A stretch of DNA of 64,000 nt, taken from the NCBI GenBank assembly GCA_963722905.1, contig CAVROT010000003.1, positions 62,001 through 126,000 of the forward strand, written 5' to 3'. The first letter of the stretch is position 1. Each line of letters begins with the position of its first letter. The notes beneath the pieces were generated by a model that saw nothing but the letters and a program-made list of their open reading frames with translations, was not told the origin of the DNA and did no database searches. Both the position numbers and the translations under genes were made by a program. Source of the stretch: CAVROT01 sp963722905 (GTDB taxonomy: Bacteria > Pseudomonadota > Alphaproteobacteria > Rhodobacterales > Rhodobacteraceae). Below are positions 9,754 to 18,084 of the stretch, one piece after another.

Positions 9754-11211
9754 ATCGCGGCCCCCACGTCCAGCGCCTCGGCGAATCCCTCGGCTTCGGA
9801 GAAGGGGTCGCGGGCGATCTGCGCCACGCCCGACGGATCGCCGCGGATCTCCAGCACCTCTGCCCGGTGTTGCCATAGCGGCAGGGTGACGAAGACATGC
9901 CGCAGGACGCCGAACATCAGGAAGACCGCAAAGTAAAGCGCCAGCGCCCCGGCGGTCGTCAGCCAGATCGGCAGCCCGCCGGGTGCAGTCAGGTCGAGCT
10001 CCGGCAGCAGGATCGCCGCCGCCACGGCGATCACGGCGCCCAGCACGCCGCTGACCACGGTGAGACCCAGAAAGACCAGCAGTCCGCCCAGCAGGTAGAT
10101 CCGCATGATCCGCCCCGTCCGCAGCCGCAGCGTCAGCCCCAGGCCGCGGCCCCGCCCCGGGACCGTCGCCGTCTTGGCCGCGGCCAGACGGCGGCCGCTG
10201 TCGGCGATCCAGTGGAAGAGGCCGAACACGGTCCATGGCACGAAGACCGCCAGGAGATAGATGAACCGTTCGGGCCCTCCCGACCCGACGATGACGATGG
10301 AGAGCACCGAGAATGCGATCCCGATCAGCAGATGCGCGAAGGACGGCATCAGCATCCCCCAGTCGCCGCCCTGGTGCAGCCGCGCGTCGCCCCACCGGGT
10401 GCGGTCGGTGCGGTACTTTTCCAGCCCGAAGACGAGGCGCGGCCACAGGACGCCCAGCGTCAGGATGACGGCCACCCAGTGACCCAGCGCGCGCAGCGCG
10501 TAGCCCCATGCGCCGGGATCGAGAGCCAGCCGGATCCCCCGCCAGCGGGTCCGCGCCAGCACGTAGCGGCGCGCTCGGTAGCGGGCGTAGAAGATCAGCG
10601 GCACGATCCCCAGCAGCGACAGCGCATAGGCCGCAGCGCCGCCGCCGAGCAGCGCGAAGCTCGCGAAGGCCAGCACCATGTTCACCACGCCGAGGTAGAA
10701 GGCCAGAAACACGACCGCGACGAGGAAACCCCGCAGCTTTTCCAGCGGGGTACCGACGTATTCCAGCGGCGCTGCCGCCGGGCCGCACGGCGGACCAGTA
10801 CCAGCGCCGCAGGCGCGTCTTCATCCAGAATCGGTAAAGGCCCAGCGTCAGCACGGTCAGCACGGCCGTCCACAGCGCCAGCGGGAAGAGCGCGCCGCGC
10901 CGCCCGACGAAGGCGGTCCGCAGGGCCGCGGGCGCGGCGCCGACGGGGCGCCCCGGCGTGCCCGGCTTCGGCTCCGGCGCGGAAGCTTTCGGCGGCGGAG
11001 CCTCTGGTTTCTTGGGCTGCGATACAGGCAGGTCCGGCGATGCGGGCCCCGGGCGGGACGTGTCGCCCACGCGAGGCGGCGGTCCCGGGTCCGGGACCGT
11101 CCCGGCAGCACCGGATCGTGGACTATCGGACGCGCCGCCGGGAACGGCGGCGGCCGCGTTCGGACCTTGCGGCGCGGGAACGGGCGGAGGAGTGGGGCCG
11201 GCGTTGATCAT
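9750..11211 (-). CDS. DUF898 (YjgN-family) membrane protein, one frameshift
   Basis: The protein starts at ATG 11211 with about 95 residues rich in Pro, Ala and Gly, predicted cytosolic and disordered. A polytopic DUF898 domain follows: LYRFWMKTRLRRWYW, then repeated hydrophobic helices interspersed with Arg/Trp-rich loops, ending FAEALDVGAAI. The frame breaks at about 10771-10777, where one extra base (a T on the plus strand at 10773) splits the expected RPGGAPLEY. Removing it restores a 486-aa protein. The function of DUF898 is unknown. It is the first gene of a DUF898/M48 peptidase/lipoprotein unit and overlaps the peptidase by 4 nt. The break is more likely a sequence error than decay because both halves are intact. 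Confidence 0.8.
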
Positions 11212-11410
11212 GTCGTCGCTATGGCCCGCCGCTTGCCCCCGCGAGGGGTCTAGCCCGGCCCGGGCGAAACGGCAATCGACGGCCCGCCGTCGGCACAGGT
11301 GCGCCGCCCGGACCCGTCCGCGTGCCTGGCGCGGCGCATCGACGGCGATGCGTCCGGGGCCGGATCCGCATATCGGTCGTGGCGCGCGGCCCTGTCATCT
11401 TCGGGGACCG

Positions 11411-11420
11411 CCCCCCCCCC
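11411..11420. repeat. Homopolymer of ten C
   Basis: A run of 10 cytosines in the 275-bp gene-free stretch upstream of the DUF898 gene. It could slip during replication or be miscounted in sequencing. No coding region crosses it. Confidence 0.9.
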
Positions 11421-11486
11421 GCCCTGGATCGTTGTGTCCTCCGCCCCTCCGGGCGTGGGTCCTGACGCGTCGCCCTGCGGGCGGGA

Positions 11487-11699
11487 TCACTGGATCGCGC
11501 CCGCGTCCATCTGCCCGCGCAATCCGCGTATCGGCGCGGTGGCGGTGGGCGAGGTGGCGGCGGTCAGGTGCCCGCCGGTGGCGTCCGAGATGTCCGACAG
11601 GTCCACCACGCGCAGGCCGAGCGCGCGCAGCGCCATGCCGCGCGCGGACCGGCCGGGCATGTCGCCCCGGTTCGTCGCCATCACGACCCGGTAAGCGAC
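11487..11699 (-). pseudogene. C-terminal gene fragment of unknown identity
   Basis: An open frame on the minus strand reads AYRVVMATNRGD, then ALGLRVVDLSDISDATGG, and ends at a stop at 11487-11489. A GTG-ATG pair at 11682-11684 and 11679-11681 could start a 65-aa protein. The frame also runs on upstream of that codon, which suggests the tail of a longer protein. I do not recognise the family. It lies between the RND-pump remnant and the DUF898 gene, in a patch where other genes are broken, so I treat it as a remnant. Confidence 0.4.
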
Positions 11700-11729
11700 G
11701 ACGCCCCCCGGCCGCGATCCGGTCCGGGT

Positions 11730-12440
11730 CCGATCCGCGGTCCGCCGCCGGGGCCGATTTCATGTCTCGGAACGCCAGACGGTAGAGCGCCGGCACCCGG
11801 AACAGCGTCAGGGCCGGGGCCACTGCCGGCCCGCCAATCATCAGCGTGGCCATCGGCTCCCACAACGCGCGCCCTGCAGGGGCCATTGGCAAAAGGCCGA
11901 TGACCGTCGCGAGCGAGGTCGGCACGATGGGGCGGAACCGCTTGCGGGCGCCGGCGACGATGGCCGCGTCGCGGTCCATCGTCTCGCGCGCGATGTCGAT
12001 CCGGGCGGTCATGACGATGACGTTGTCGATGACGATGCCCGACAGAGCGATCAGGCCCAGCGTCCCGAAGAAGCCCGGCGGCCGGCCGAACGACAGCAGC
12101 GCCAGCGGGACGCCCGGCAGGATCAGCGGAACCCATCCCGGCGTCAGAGCCACCCGGCGGAAGCTGTCGAACCGGATCATCGGCGCCACCGGCATCACCC
12201 CCAGCGCCAGGGGGAACCCTGCCCCTGGCTCTCGCGGATCTCCGTGCCGTTCTCCGGCTCGCCGCCGATCTCCATGGCGCAGGCCGGGCCCAGCCGCTCC
12301 ATCAGCGCCTCCAGGCCGGGTGCCACGATATCTTAAAGGTCGAAGGCTGTCATCGCCGACGGTATGGCGACGGTGGTGTCGCCGCGGCGCTGACCGACGC
12401 GCCGCAGGGTCGAGAACTCCAGCCGTGGTACCCATGTCAC
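11730..12440 (-). pseudogene. RND efflux-pump permease remnant
   Basis: Pieces of an AcrB/MdtB-type RND permease C-terminal half lie on the minus strand. In order: RRVGQRRGDTTVAIPSAMTAF; then, after an in-frame TAA at 12333-12335, APGLEALMERLGPACAMEIGGEPENGTEIRES; a frameshift near 12225; and finally FDSFRRVALTPG...PPGFFGTLGLIALSG, IVIDNVIVMTARIDIARE and WEPMATLMIGGPAVAPALTLF, the last transmembrane helices. The first 600 or more residues of a normal pump (about 1,030 aa) are absent. The premature stop plus frameshift plus truncation point to true decay. A TetR-type gene lies divergently beside it, the usual arrangement for efflux regulators. Confidence 0.8.
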
Positions 12441-12810
12441 GGGCCCCAGCCGGCCAGCCACATCGAAGGCAAAGGAGGTGATCTGCGGCGGCTGGAGTAC
12501 CGCGGGAAACAGCCGGCTGCGCTCCGGCCGGGACTCTTCGGCGACAACGATGCGGATGCTGCGGACCATAGAGGCGGCTGCTTGCTCGTCCCAGCGGCGG
12601 CCGGCGAGAAAGAGGAGGATCGCCGTGGCCGCAGGCGGTCTGGACACGGACGCCTCCGCGGCATCTTGCGATACCACCTCCGTCCGGTACGTTGGAATAC
12701 CCGTGTCGACCACCGGAGAGAATAGGGTCAGTCTTTGGCAGCTGATCCGACGAACGCCCCCCACCGCCAGTGGATCCCGTTGCGGGTGGGTCCTTGAGGT
12801 CACGCTCCAC

Positions 12811-13383
12811 ATGATCGCCGGGTCCGGCCTGCGGGGGATTTCCACCCGGGACATCGCGCGGCGCGCCGGGGTGTCCGAGGCCCTGATCTTTCACCGTTCC
12901 GGGACGAAGGAGGGGCCGATGACGGCGACCGCGCCGTCCGGGGAGGCGCTGCTCGCTGGCCTGGAGAGGGTGTCGGCGGGCCCGCCTGCCGATGGCCTGA
13001 GCGCCGCGGTCGCGGACGTCGCCACCCTTGCGGCGGAACGGATGCGGCCCGGCGGACCCGGGTGGACGTTCGGCACAGTGCTTCTGCGCTGCGACCCGCG
13101 GGCGGCCGAACTGCGCCGCAGGGGCCTTGCTCTGATGGACCGTACCGAAACGGCCCTGTCGGCCTCAATGGACCGATCTTCAAGCGGCCCGCCACGCCAT
13201 CGCGGCGCACGTGCAGCACGCACCCTGATCGAGGGCGCTATCTGGCCGCCGGCCACGCTGGCGGACCGTCCCGCCGAATGGGACGCCGTCGCACCCGCGA
13301 CCTTCGCGGCGCTGTCGGATCGCTGGAACGATCTGCCCGGGGCCGCGTGCGCCCGGGCGATCCCGAACCTGCCCGGCCCGTAG
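12811..13383 (+). pseudogene. TetR/AcrR-family regulator, N-terminus damaged
   Basis: The frame contains LEVTLHMIAGSG and then ISTRDIARRAGVSEALIFHR, a TetR-type helix-turn-helix. GTKEG follows, then a long Ala-rich ligand-binding domain ending at 13383. In intact TetR proteins about 10-15 residues with a basic R-E-x-I-L motif precede LEVTL. Here the in-frame upstream sequence is Pro/Ser-rich, and the first plausible start is ATG 12811, inside helix 1. A GTG at 12770 in another frame would need a frameshift to join. I therefore call it damaged; the alternative is a functional protein with an unusual start. It lies divergent to the RND remnant and was presumably its repressor. Confidence 0.6.
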
Positions 13384-13419
13384 GCCAGGACGGCCGGATG
13401 CCGCAGCCCGAACGGCGGG

Positions 13420-13733
13420 CTCTCCCCTTGGCACGCGCGCCGGCCGGGATGCGCCTCGCGGGTATGGAGCACGAGGAACGCGGCCCTTTCCGAAAGCTTC
13501 ACGGCGAGGGCGTTCATCGGCGCCACGTTGCCGCCGGACATCGGACAGGTCCACGGTCCGGTTTCCGACACGATCGTCCGACCCTTCCGGTCGGAGAGCC
13601 GCGCCATCGTCGCGTCCAGCCGGGTCGCCTCGAAGTCGATGGCGCAGTCCCCGATCCCCGGAGCGTTCCGCTTGAAAACGCCGGGTCCGTAATATCGGCT
13701 GGCGAAGCTTTCGTAGTTGCTTGCGTCGTCCAT
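13420..13733 (-). pseudogene. Redoxin / deiodinase-like thioredoxin-fold protein, truncated
   Basis: From ATG 13733 the frame reads MDDASNYESFASRYYGPG, then AIDFEATRLDATMARLSDRKGR, and TGPWTCPMSGGNVAPMNAL, a thioredoxin-fold layout with the single cysteine of the WTCP motif. FLVLHTREAHPG, a strand typical of the deiodinase-like redoxin group, follows. After HPG the sequence stops resembling the family; the frame then runs antisense into the TetR gene with no sensible C-terminus. A normal member has roughly another 60-100 residues. I read this as a truncated or frameshifted relic, consistent with the decayed neighbours. Confidence 0.6.
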
Positions 13734-14199
13734 GGCCTGCGCGCTCACCATACCCCGCCGCCGGTCTCCCGCTGCAACTCTGCCGCCGGCGTATCGCGGT
13801 GGCCATGCGAGGTTCAGCATCGCCACGATACTGACCGATTGCGCAGTCAGCACCACTTTTCCGAGAAGCCGTTGGTTGGGGTTCGATTCCGCTGCAACCG
13901 TGCGTGTCGGCCTGCGCGCTACGATCACGGATGCGGCATCGGGGTTTCGGTCCCGGCGAACGGGCCCATCGGAGGACCCGCGCGCCGTGACAGATCCGCC
14001 GGCGGCCCTGACGTGGGCGCGGCGGCTGCGGCGCGGGTCGCATACGGCCAGGGCACAGGCGGCGGTTCTCCCGGTGGTCCGACGGGCAGACAAAGCAGCG
14101 CCCTGCGGCGACCGCAGCGCATCGACCGATGGACGTCTGTCGAATGGCAACCGGCGCGCGGCCATTCCGGTGCGGGGCGCGACGGTGTATGGAGGTCGC
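13734..14199. other. 466-bp gap with no recognisable gene
   Basis: All six frames were read here. Long open frames exist only as high-GC artefacts and none shows a known motif or a convincing start. A T-arm-like GGTTCGATTCC at about 13878-13888 has no matching acceptor stem, so it is not a tRNA. The stretch separates the decayed efflux patch from the copper operon and should contain the copper operon's promoter near its right end. Confidence 0.5.
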
Positions 14200-14554
14200 A
14201 TGAGCGTCCGACGCACCAGAATCCGTCCTCGCGTTCCTCGCCGCGATCTGCCTGGCGGCCATTGGGACCGTGTCCGCGCATGACATGGCGCCGGACCGCG
14301 CGGCCATTGCCCGGCAGGCGGCCCTCATGACGCTCGGGGTATCGGCCGGCGATCTCTGCGGTCCACCAGGGGACGCTCGCGCGCACGAATGTCCGGTCTG
14401 CCACAAGCTGCCGGGGCCGCCACAAATGGTTATGCCAGACGCTGCCACGCGAACCGCGCGGGTCATCTCGGCGGGCCGCGGCCGCGATCTGGTTCACGGA
14501 CCGCAGCCCGTCAGGCCGCACGCCCCGACCCGCGCGCCGCCCCGCGCCGTCTGA
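14200..14554 (+). CDS. Small exported copper-cluster protein (DUF2946-like), apparent frameshift
   Basis: A strong ribosome site (GGAGG at about 14191) precedes ATG 14200, which begins MSVRRTRI. About 22 nt later the frame must change by one base to read VLAFLAAICLAAIGTVSAHD, a signal-peptide core. The mature part has DLCGPPGDARAHECPVCHKL, a Cys/His cluster with CPVC, and a Pro/Arg-rich tail ending at 14554. Small proteins of this layout commonly sit before YcnI/PCu(A)C/SCO genes in this bacterial group. Without the shift only a GTG at 14270 is available, which would leave no signal peptide. Probable role: periplasmic or membrane copper handling (inference from context). Confidence 0.6.
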
Positions 14555-14646
14555 TCCGACCTTCCTCGCCCGTTCCGACATGCCGGAGCGGGGCCTCTCG
14601 GGGACGCCTGCCGGTCCGCGCGTCCGCCTGCCCGATGGAGACAGAC

Positions 14647-15630
14647 ATGTTCTGCAAGACCACACTGACCGCTGCGGCGGCCCATCTTGCCCTGTCCGGT
14701 GCCGCGCAAGCGCACGCCACCCTCGGACCGACCGGGGCGGCAGCCGGCTGGACCACCACGATCACACTGCGGGTGCCGCACGGATGCCACGGCCCGGCGA
14801 AGAACGCGGTGCGGATCGAGGTTCCCGACGGCTTTTACGCCGTGAAGCCGATGCCCGAGGCGGGCCGGGACAGTGCCACCGAGACCGCGGCCGACGACAA
14901 CCACGGCACCGAGATGACCCAAGGCGTCCGAGCCGCGATCCGGCCCGGCCGCGCCCTGCCCGGCGGCCTTCACGACGCGTTCACGGTCCGAGGCGCCGTC
15001 GGGCCACAGGCGGCGCCGGGCGAAATGCTGTACGTCCCGGCAGTGCAGACCGGCGCCGACCGGATATCCGACTGGACCCATGCCAGCGGGTCGGACGGCG
15101 TGCCCAACCCGGCCCCGTCGGTCGTGGTCGTCGCGGGCGACGGCGGCGGCGGGCACGGGCACGGCGACGCGGGCATGGCGTCGGACGGGGACGTGACGCT
15201 GGGCGATCTGCGCATCGCGGCACCCTTCGCGCGCGCCACATTGCCGAACCAGCCGGTCGCCGGCGGGTTCCTGACGATCACCAACACCGGCAGCGCGGAC
15301 GACACGCTGGTCGCGGCCCGCTCTCCTGCCGCGGGGCGCGTGGAGGTCCACGAGATGGCGATGGACGGCGACGTCATGCGTATGCGGGAGGTGGCGGGAG
15401 GCCTGCCGATCCCCGCCGGCGCGACAGTCACGCTGGAGCCGGGCGGCTATCACGTGATGTTCATGGATCTTGCCGGTCCACTCGCCGAAGGCGATAAGGC
15501 CGAGGTGACGCTGACGTTCGATCGGGCAGGCGACGTGACGCTGACCTTGCCGGTCCTGGCCCGGAACGCGGTCGGCGGCGGCCACGGGGACCATGGGACC
15601 CCGAAACCGGGCGAGCAGGAGGACAACTGA
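14647..15630 (+). CDS. YcnI (DUF1775) - PCu(A)C fusion, periplasmic copper protein
   Basis: This is a 327-aa protein with a signal peptide cleaved after AQA, so the mature chain starts His-Ala-Thr. An N-terminal histidine is the copper ligand in known YcnI proteins. The DUF1775 domain covers about 24-160 (HGCHGPAKNAVRIEVPDGF, VKPMPEAG). A Gly/His-rich linker (GGGGHGHGDAGM) follows. Then comes a PCu(A)C domain (about 180-305) with its copper motif: HEMAMDGDVMRMRE and the later GGYHVMFMDL give the His/Met set. ATG 14647 has GGAG 6 nt upstream; another in-frame ATG lies at 14635. Likely role: bind and pass copper to SCO and cytochrome c oxidase. Its stop overlaps the SCO start (TGATG). Confidence 0.9.
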   Translation: MFCKTTLTAAAAHLALSGAAQAHATLGPTGAAAGWTTTITLRVPHGCHGPAKNAVRIEVPDGFYAVKPMPEAGRDSATETAADDNHGTEMTQGVRAAIRPGRALPGGLHDAFTVRGAVGPQAAPGEMLYVPAVQTGADRISDWTHASGSDGVPNPAPSVVVVAGDGGGGHGHGDAGMASDGDVTLGDLRIAAPFARATLPNQPVAGGFLTITNTGSADDTLVAARSPAAGRVEVHEMAMDGDVMRMREVAGGLPIPAGATVTLEPGGYHVMFMDLAGPLAEGDKAEVTLTFDRAGDVTLTLPVLARNAVGGGHGDHGTPKPGEQEDN

Positions 15631-16226
15631 TGTCGACGGTGCGCAAGATCGCGATCGCCGCCTGGGCGGGACTGGCTATCGTGGCACTGGCCGCGCTATG
15701 GCTGGTGGTCCTGGAGCCGCGGCTCAACGAAACGGTCGCCGATACGCTCGGGCAGGGCGATTACGAACTGGTCACGACCGATGGCGGCACGTTCACCGAG
15801 GCCACGCTGGACGGCGCGGCATCGGCGGTATTCTTCGGTTTCACGCATTGCCCCGAGGTCTGCCCGACGACGCTGGGCGATATCGGGATGTGGCAGGAGA
15901 TTCTGGCCGAAGAAGGCGACGGTCCGATCCGCGCCTATTTCGTCACGGTGGACCCCGAACGCGACACGCCCGAGATCCTGGACGACTACGTGTCCTGGGC
16001 CGAGGGCGTCACCGGCGTCTCGGGATCTCCCGAGGAGGTCGACAAGGCGATCCGCGCTTTCCGCATCTTCGCGCAGAAGGTGCCGCTGGACGACGGCGGC
16101 TACACGATGGATCATTCGGCCATCGTTCTGCTCTTCGACGAGGACGGGCGTTTCGTCGAGCCGATCACCTACCGGGAAGATCCCGACAAGGCCGTAGAAA
16201 AGATCCGGCGCCTTCTGGCCGGCTGA
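15630..16226 (+). CDS. SCO1/SenC family copper chaperone
   Basis: This is 198 aa with one N-terminal membrane anchor (about 8-29) and a periplasmic thioredoxin fold. The copper/redox motif CPEVC is at 74-78, and the third ligand is His162 in the segment MDHSA. FVTVDPERDTPE is the standard SCO signature. It delivers copper to the CuA site of cytochrome c oxidase or reduces its cysteines. Translation is coupled to the YcnI-PCu(A)C gene by a 1-nt overlap, so the two proteins should be made together. Confidence 0.94.
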   Translation: MSTVRKIAIAAWAGLAIVALAALWLVVLEPRLNETVADTLGQGDYELVTTDGGTFTEATLDGAASAVFFGFTHCPEVCPTTLGDIGMWQEILAEEGDGPIRAYFVTVDPERDTPEILDDYVSWAEGVTGVSGSPEEVDKAIRAFRIFAQKVPLDDGGYTMDHSAIVLLFDEDGRFVEPITYREDPDKAVEKIRRLLAG

Positions 16227-16371
16227 CCGCCGTCGGGCCCCGCCCCGCCTGGATCACTCAGGGGAAAGGGTGGCGGCTTCGTTGCTGGCACCCGGAAGGA
16301 TCGTGTCATCGGCACGCGGCAGCGTCGCAGCCTTGCGGTCTGGCCCTCCACGGCCGGGGACGTCGCCGCCT

Positions 16372-17571
16372 CTAAGGACCGACAGACAGAGAGGTCGGCG
16401 GATCGGGATCGTCGTCCGCCTCGGCCGACAGGAAGCGGCCGAGACCGGCCAGAGCGGGGACGTTGTCGCAAAGGACCTTCACGAATACGAGGATCGGCAC
16501 CGCCATCAGGGCGCCGGTGATCGACCACAGGAACGACCAGAACGCCACCGCCACGAACACGGCCACCGTATTGATCCGCAGCCGGCGCCCGACGACCGTC
16601 GGCGTGACGAACTGCCCCTCGACGGCGGTGCAGGCAAGATAGGCGAGCGGCGGCAGCAGGGCTATGCCGACGGTCGGGAAGGTCGCCAGCGACACCACCC
16701 CGACGATGGCGATCCCGATGAGCGAGCCGATATAGGGCAGGAAGTTCAGGATCGCCGCCAACGCCCCCCAGAGGATCGGCGTCGGCATGCCCAGCGCCCA
16801 CATCGCGAGGGCCACCGCGATCCCCAGCGCCGAGTTGATCACCGTGATGGTCAGGAGGTAGCGCGATATCTCGCCCTCGATGTTGCGCACCGTGCGCAGC
16901 GCCCGCTTCTTGTCCGTAAGCGTGCCGAAGGATTTGACGATCTGTTCCGAGAAATGGTCGCCGCTTGCCAGGAGAAAGAGCGTGAGGACGATGACGATGA
17001 CCGTGGTCGTGACGATGGACAGCGCCGAGCCCGCGACCTGCGACAGGATGCCGGGCTGCTGCACCGTGACCTGCTGGACGCTGGGGCCGCCGCCGGTCGC
17101 GTCGTCCACCTGATCGGCGACATCGGTTACGGCCGTTATGGGATCGCGGAACTGCTCGTACTTCTCGCGGACCTCGGCCATCATGCGCGGCGCGTCCTCG
17201 ACAAGCTGGAAGAACGGGGCGCCGAGCGCTCCGAACGCGCCTGCGATGCCGGTCGTGAAGACCAGCACCACCAGGCCAGCCGCGACCCCCTCGCCCAAGC
17301 CGCGATGGTGGAGGGAGCGGACGAGCGGAGAGAGCGTGAGCGACAGCAGCAGTGCCAGGATCACCGGCACGAAGAAGGCGGCGGCGGCATAGAAGGCGCC
17401 GCCGACGAGGACGATCAGCACCCCGCCCAGAAGGCGGTTCGACTGCCGGGTCGCACGCAGCAGGTCGACGTCCGCGGTGACGGGCGGCGGCGCCCTGTCG
17501 GGCGCTGGCGAAACCGTCAGAGCGGCGGGACCGTCAGCCATGCCGGCGCCGGAGGGTGTGGGAGAGGGCAC
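16372..17571 (-). CDS. AI-2E family (TqsA/PerM-like) membrane permease
   Basis: This is 399 aa from ATG 17571; an in-frame ATG at 17541 would give 389 aa. Hydrophobic helices start after a 45-residue cytosolic lead (RLLGGVLIVLVGGAFYAA and so on). A periplasmic helical insert with acidic and basic residues lies at about 125-190. The C-terminal half has the characteristic MPTPILWGALAAILNFLPYIG, with conserved NFLPYIG. Family members export signals or solutes; AI-2 itself is established only for a few, so the substrate here is unknown. It is convergent with the SCO gene, with 145 bp between. Confidence 0.87.
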   Translation of the reverse strand: MPSPTPSGAGMADGPAALTVSPAPDRAPPPVTADVDLLRATRQSNRLLGGVLIVLVGGAFYAAAAFFVPVILALLLSLTLSPLVRSLHHRGLGEGVAAGLVVLVFTTGIAGAFGALGAPFFQLVEDAPRMMAEVREKYEQFRDPITAVTDVADQVDDATGGGPSVQQVTVQQPGILSQVAGSALSIVTTTVIVIVLTLFLLASGDHFSEQIVKSFGTLTDKKRALRTVRNIEGEISRYLLTITVINSALGIAVALAMWALGMPTPILWGALAAILNFLPYIGSLIGIAIVGVVSLATFPTVGIALLPPLAYLACTAVEGQFVTPTVVGRRLRINTVAVFVAVAFWSFLWSITGALMAVPILVFVKVLCDNVPALAGLGRFLSAEADDDPDPPTSLSVGP

Positions 17572-17710
17572 GGCCGTCCGATCCTGGAGGGGGGCATCCC
17601 CTTGCGCGAGGTCGCCCGATCGGAGGAAGGCCGGTCCCGGGCCACGGGTTCCCTATGGCCGCATCTTGTTCGACCGCGGACACAGACCGGGGCCTCGGAT
17701 CGCGGGCTCC

Positions 17711-17721
17711 GGGGGGGGGGG
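17711..17721. repeat. Homopolymer of eleven G
   Basis: A run of 11 guanines lies between the 5' end of the AI-2E permease gene (17571) and the 3' end of the small exported protein gene (17734). It falls 140 bp upstream of the permease start. It could affect promoter spacing if its length varies, or be a miscount. Confidence 0.9.
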
Positions 17722-17733
17722 TGCGCGTCCCGC

Positions 17734-18000
17734 CTACTCCTGCACGGTCACGGAGTTGATCGCGCCGAACCCGTTGTCGGCGTCCGAGCGGAAGTCGATG
17801 AGGATGACGTCGCCCGCCTCCAGCCCCTCGGGGATCTTGTCGGCGAACTTGCCGATCTGCCAGACCGTCCGGTCCTTCAGCACGATGACGCCGGACACGC
17901 GGTCGTAGGCGACGACGGTGCCGGTGGTGCTGTCGGCCAGGGCGGGCGTGGCGACGGCCAGCGCCGCCGCTGGAATGTAGGCGAGAAGCGTGCGTAGCAT
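17734..18000 (-). CDS. Small exported protein of unknown function
   Basis: This is 88 aa from ATG 18000. It has a signal peptide MLRTLLAYIPAAALAVATPALAD. The mature part of about 65 residues is beta-rich (TGTVVAYDRVSGVIVLKDRTVWQIG, then GDVILIDFRSD) and resembles short OB-like or DUF1344-type periplasmic proteins. No catalytic residues are apparent. Homology is weak by eye, so the family assignment is tentative. It lies downstream of the sugar permease genes on the same strand (85-bp gap) but is probably unrelated in function. Confidence 0.7.
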   Translation of the reverse strand: MLRTLLAYIPAAALAVATPALADSTTGTVVAYDRVSGVIVLKDRTVWQIGKFADKIPEGLEAGDVILIDFRSDADNGFGAINSVTVQE

Positions 18001-18084
18001 GACGTCCATCCATCCTGTGTGGGCCCTGAACAAGACGTCCGGCGCGCCACCGGGTCAAGGAGATTCGCGTCGGGGCGCCCGGCC

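Noticed and set aside
12785..12810. Extending the TetR gene upstream to ATG 12478
   Set aside because: The extra 110 residues are antisense to the RND remnant and show no TetR-like sequence.
13868..13895. tRNA T-arm-like sequence GGTTCGATTCC
   Set aside because: The stem has mismatches, and no acceptor arm, anticodon arm or CCA fits.
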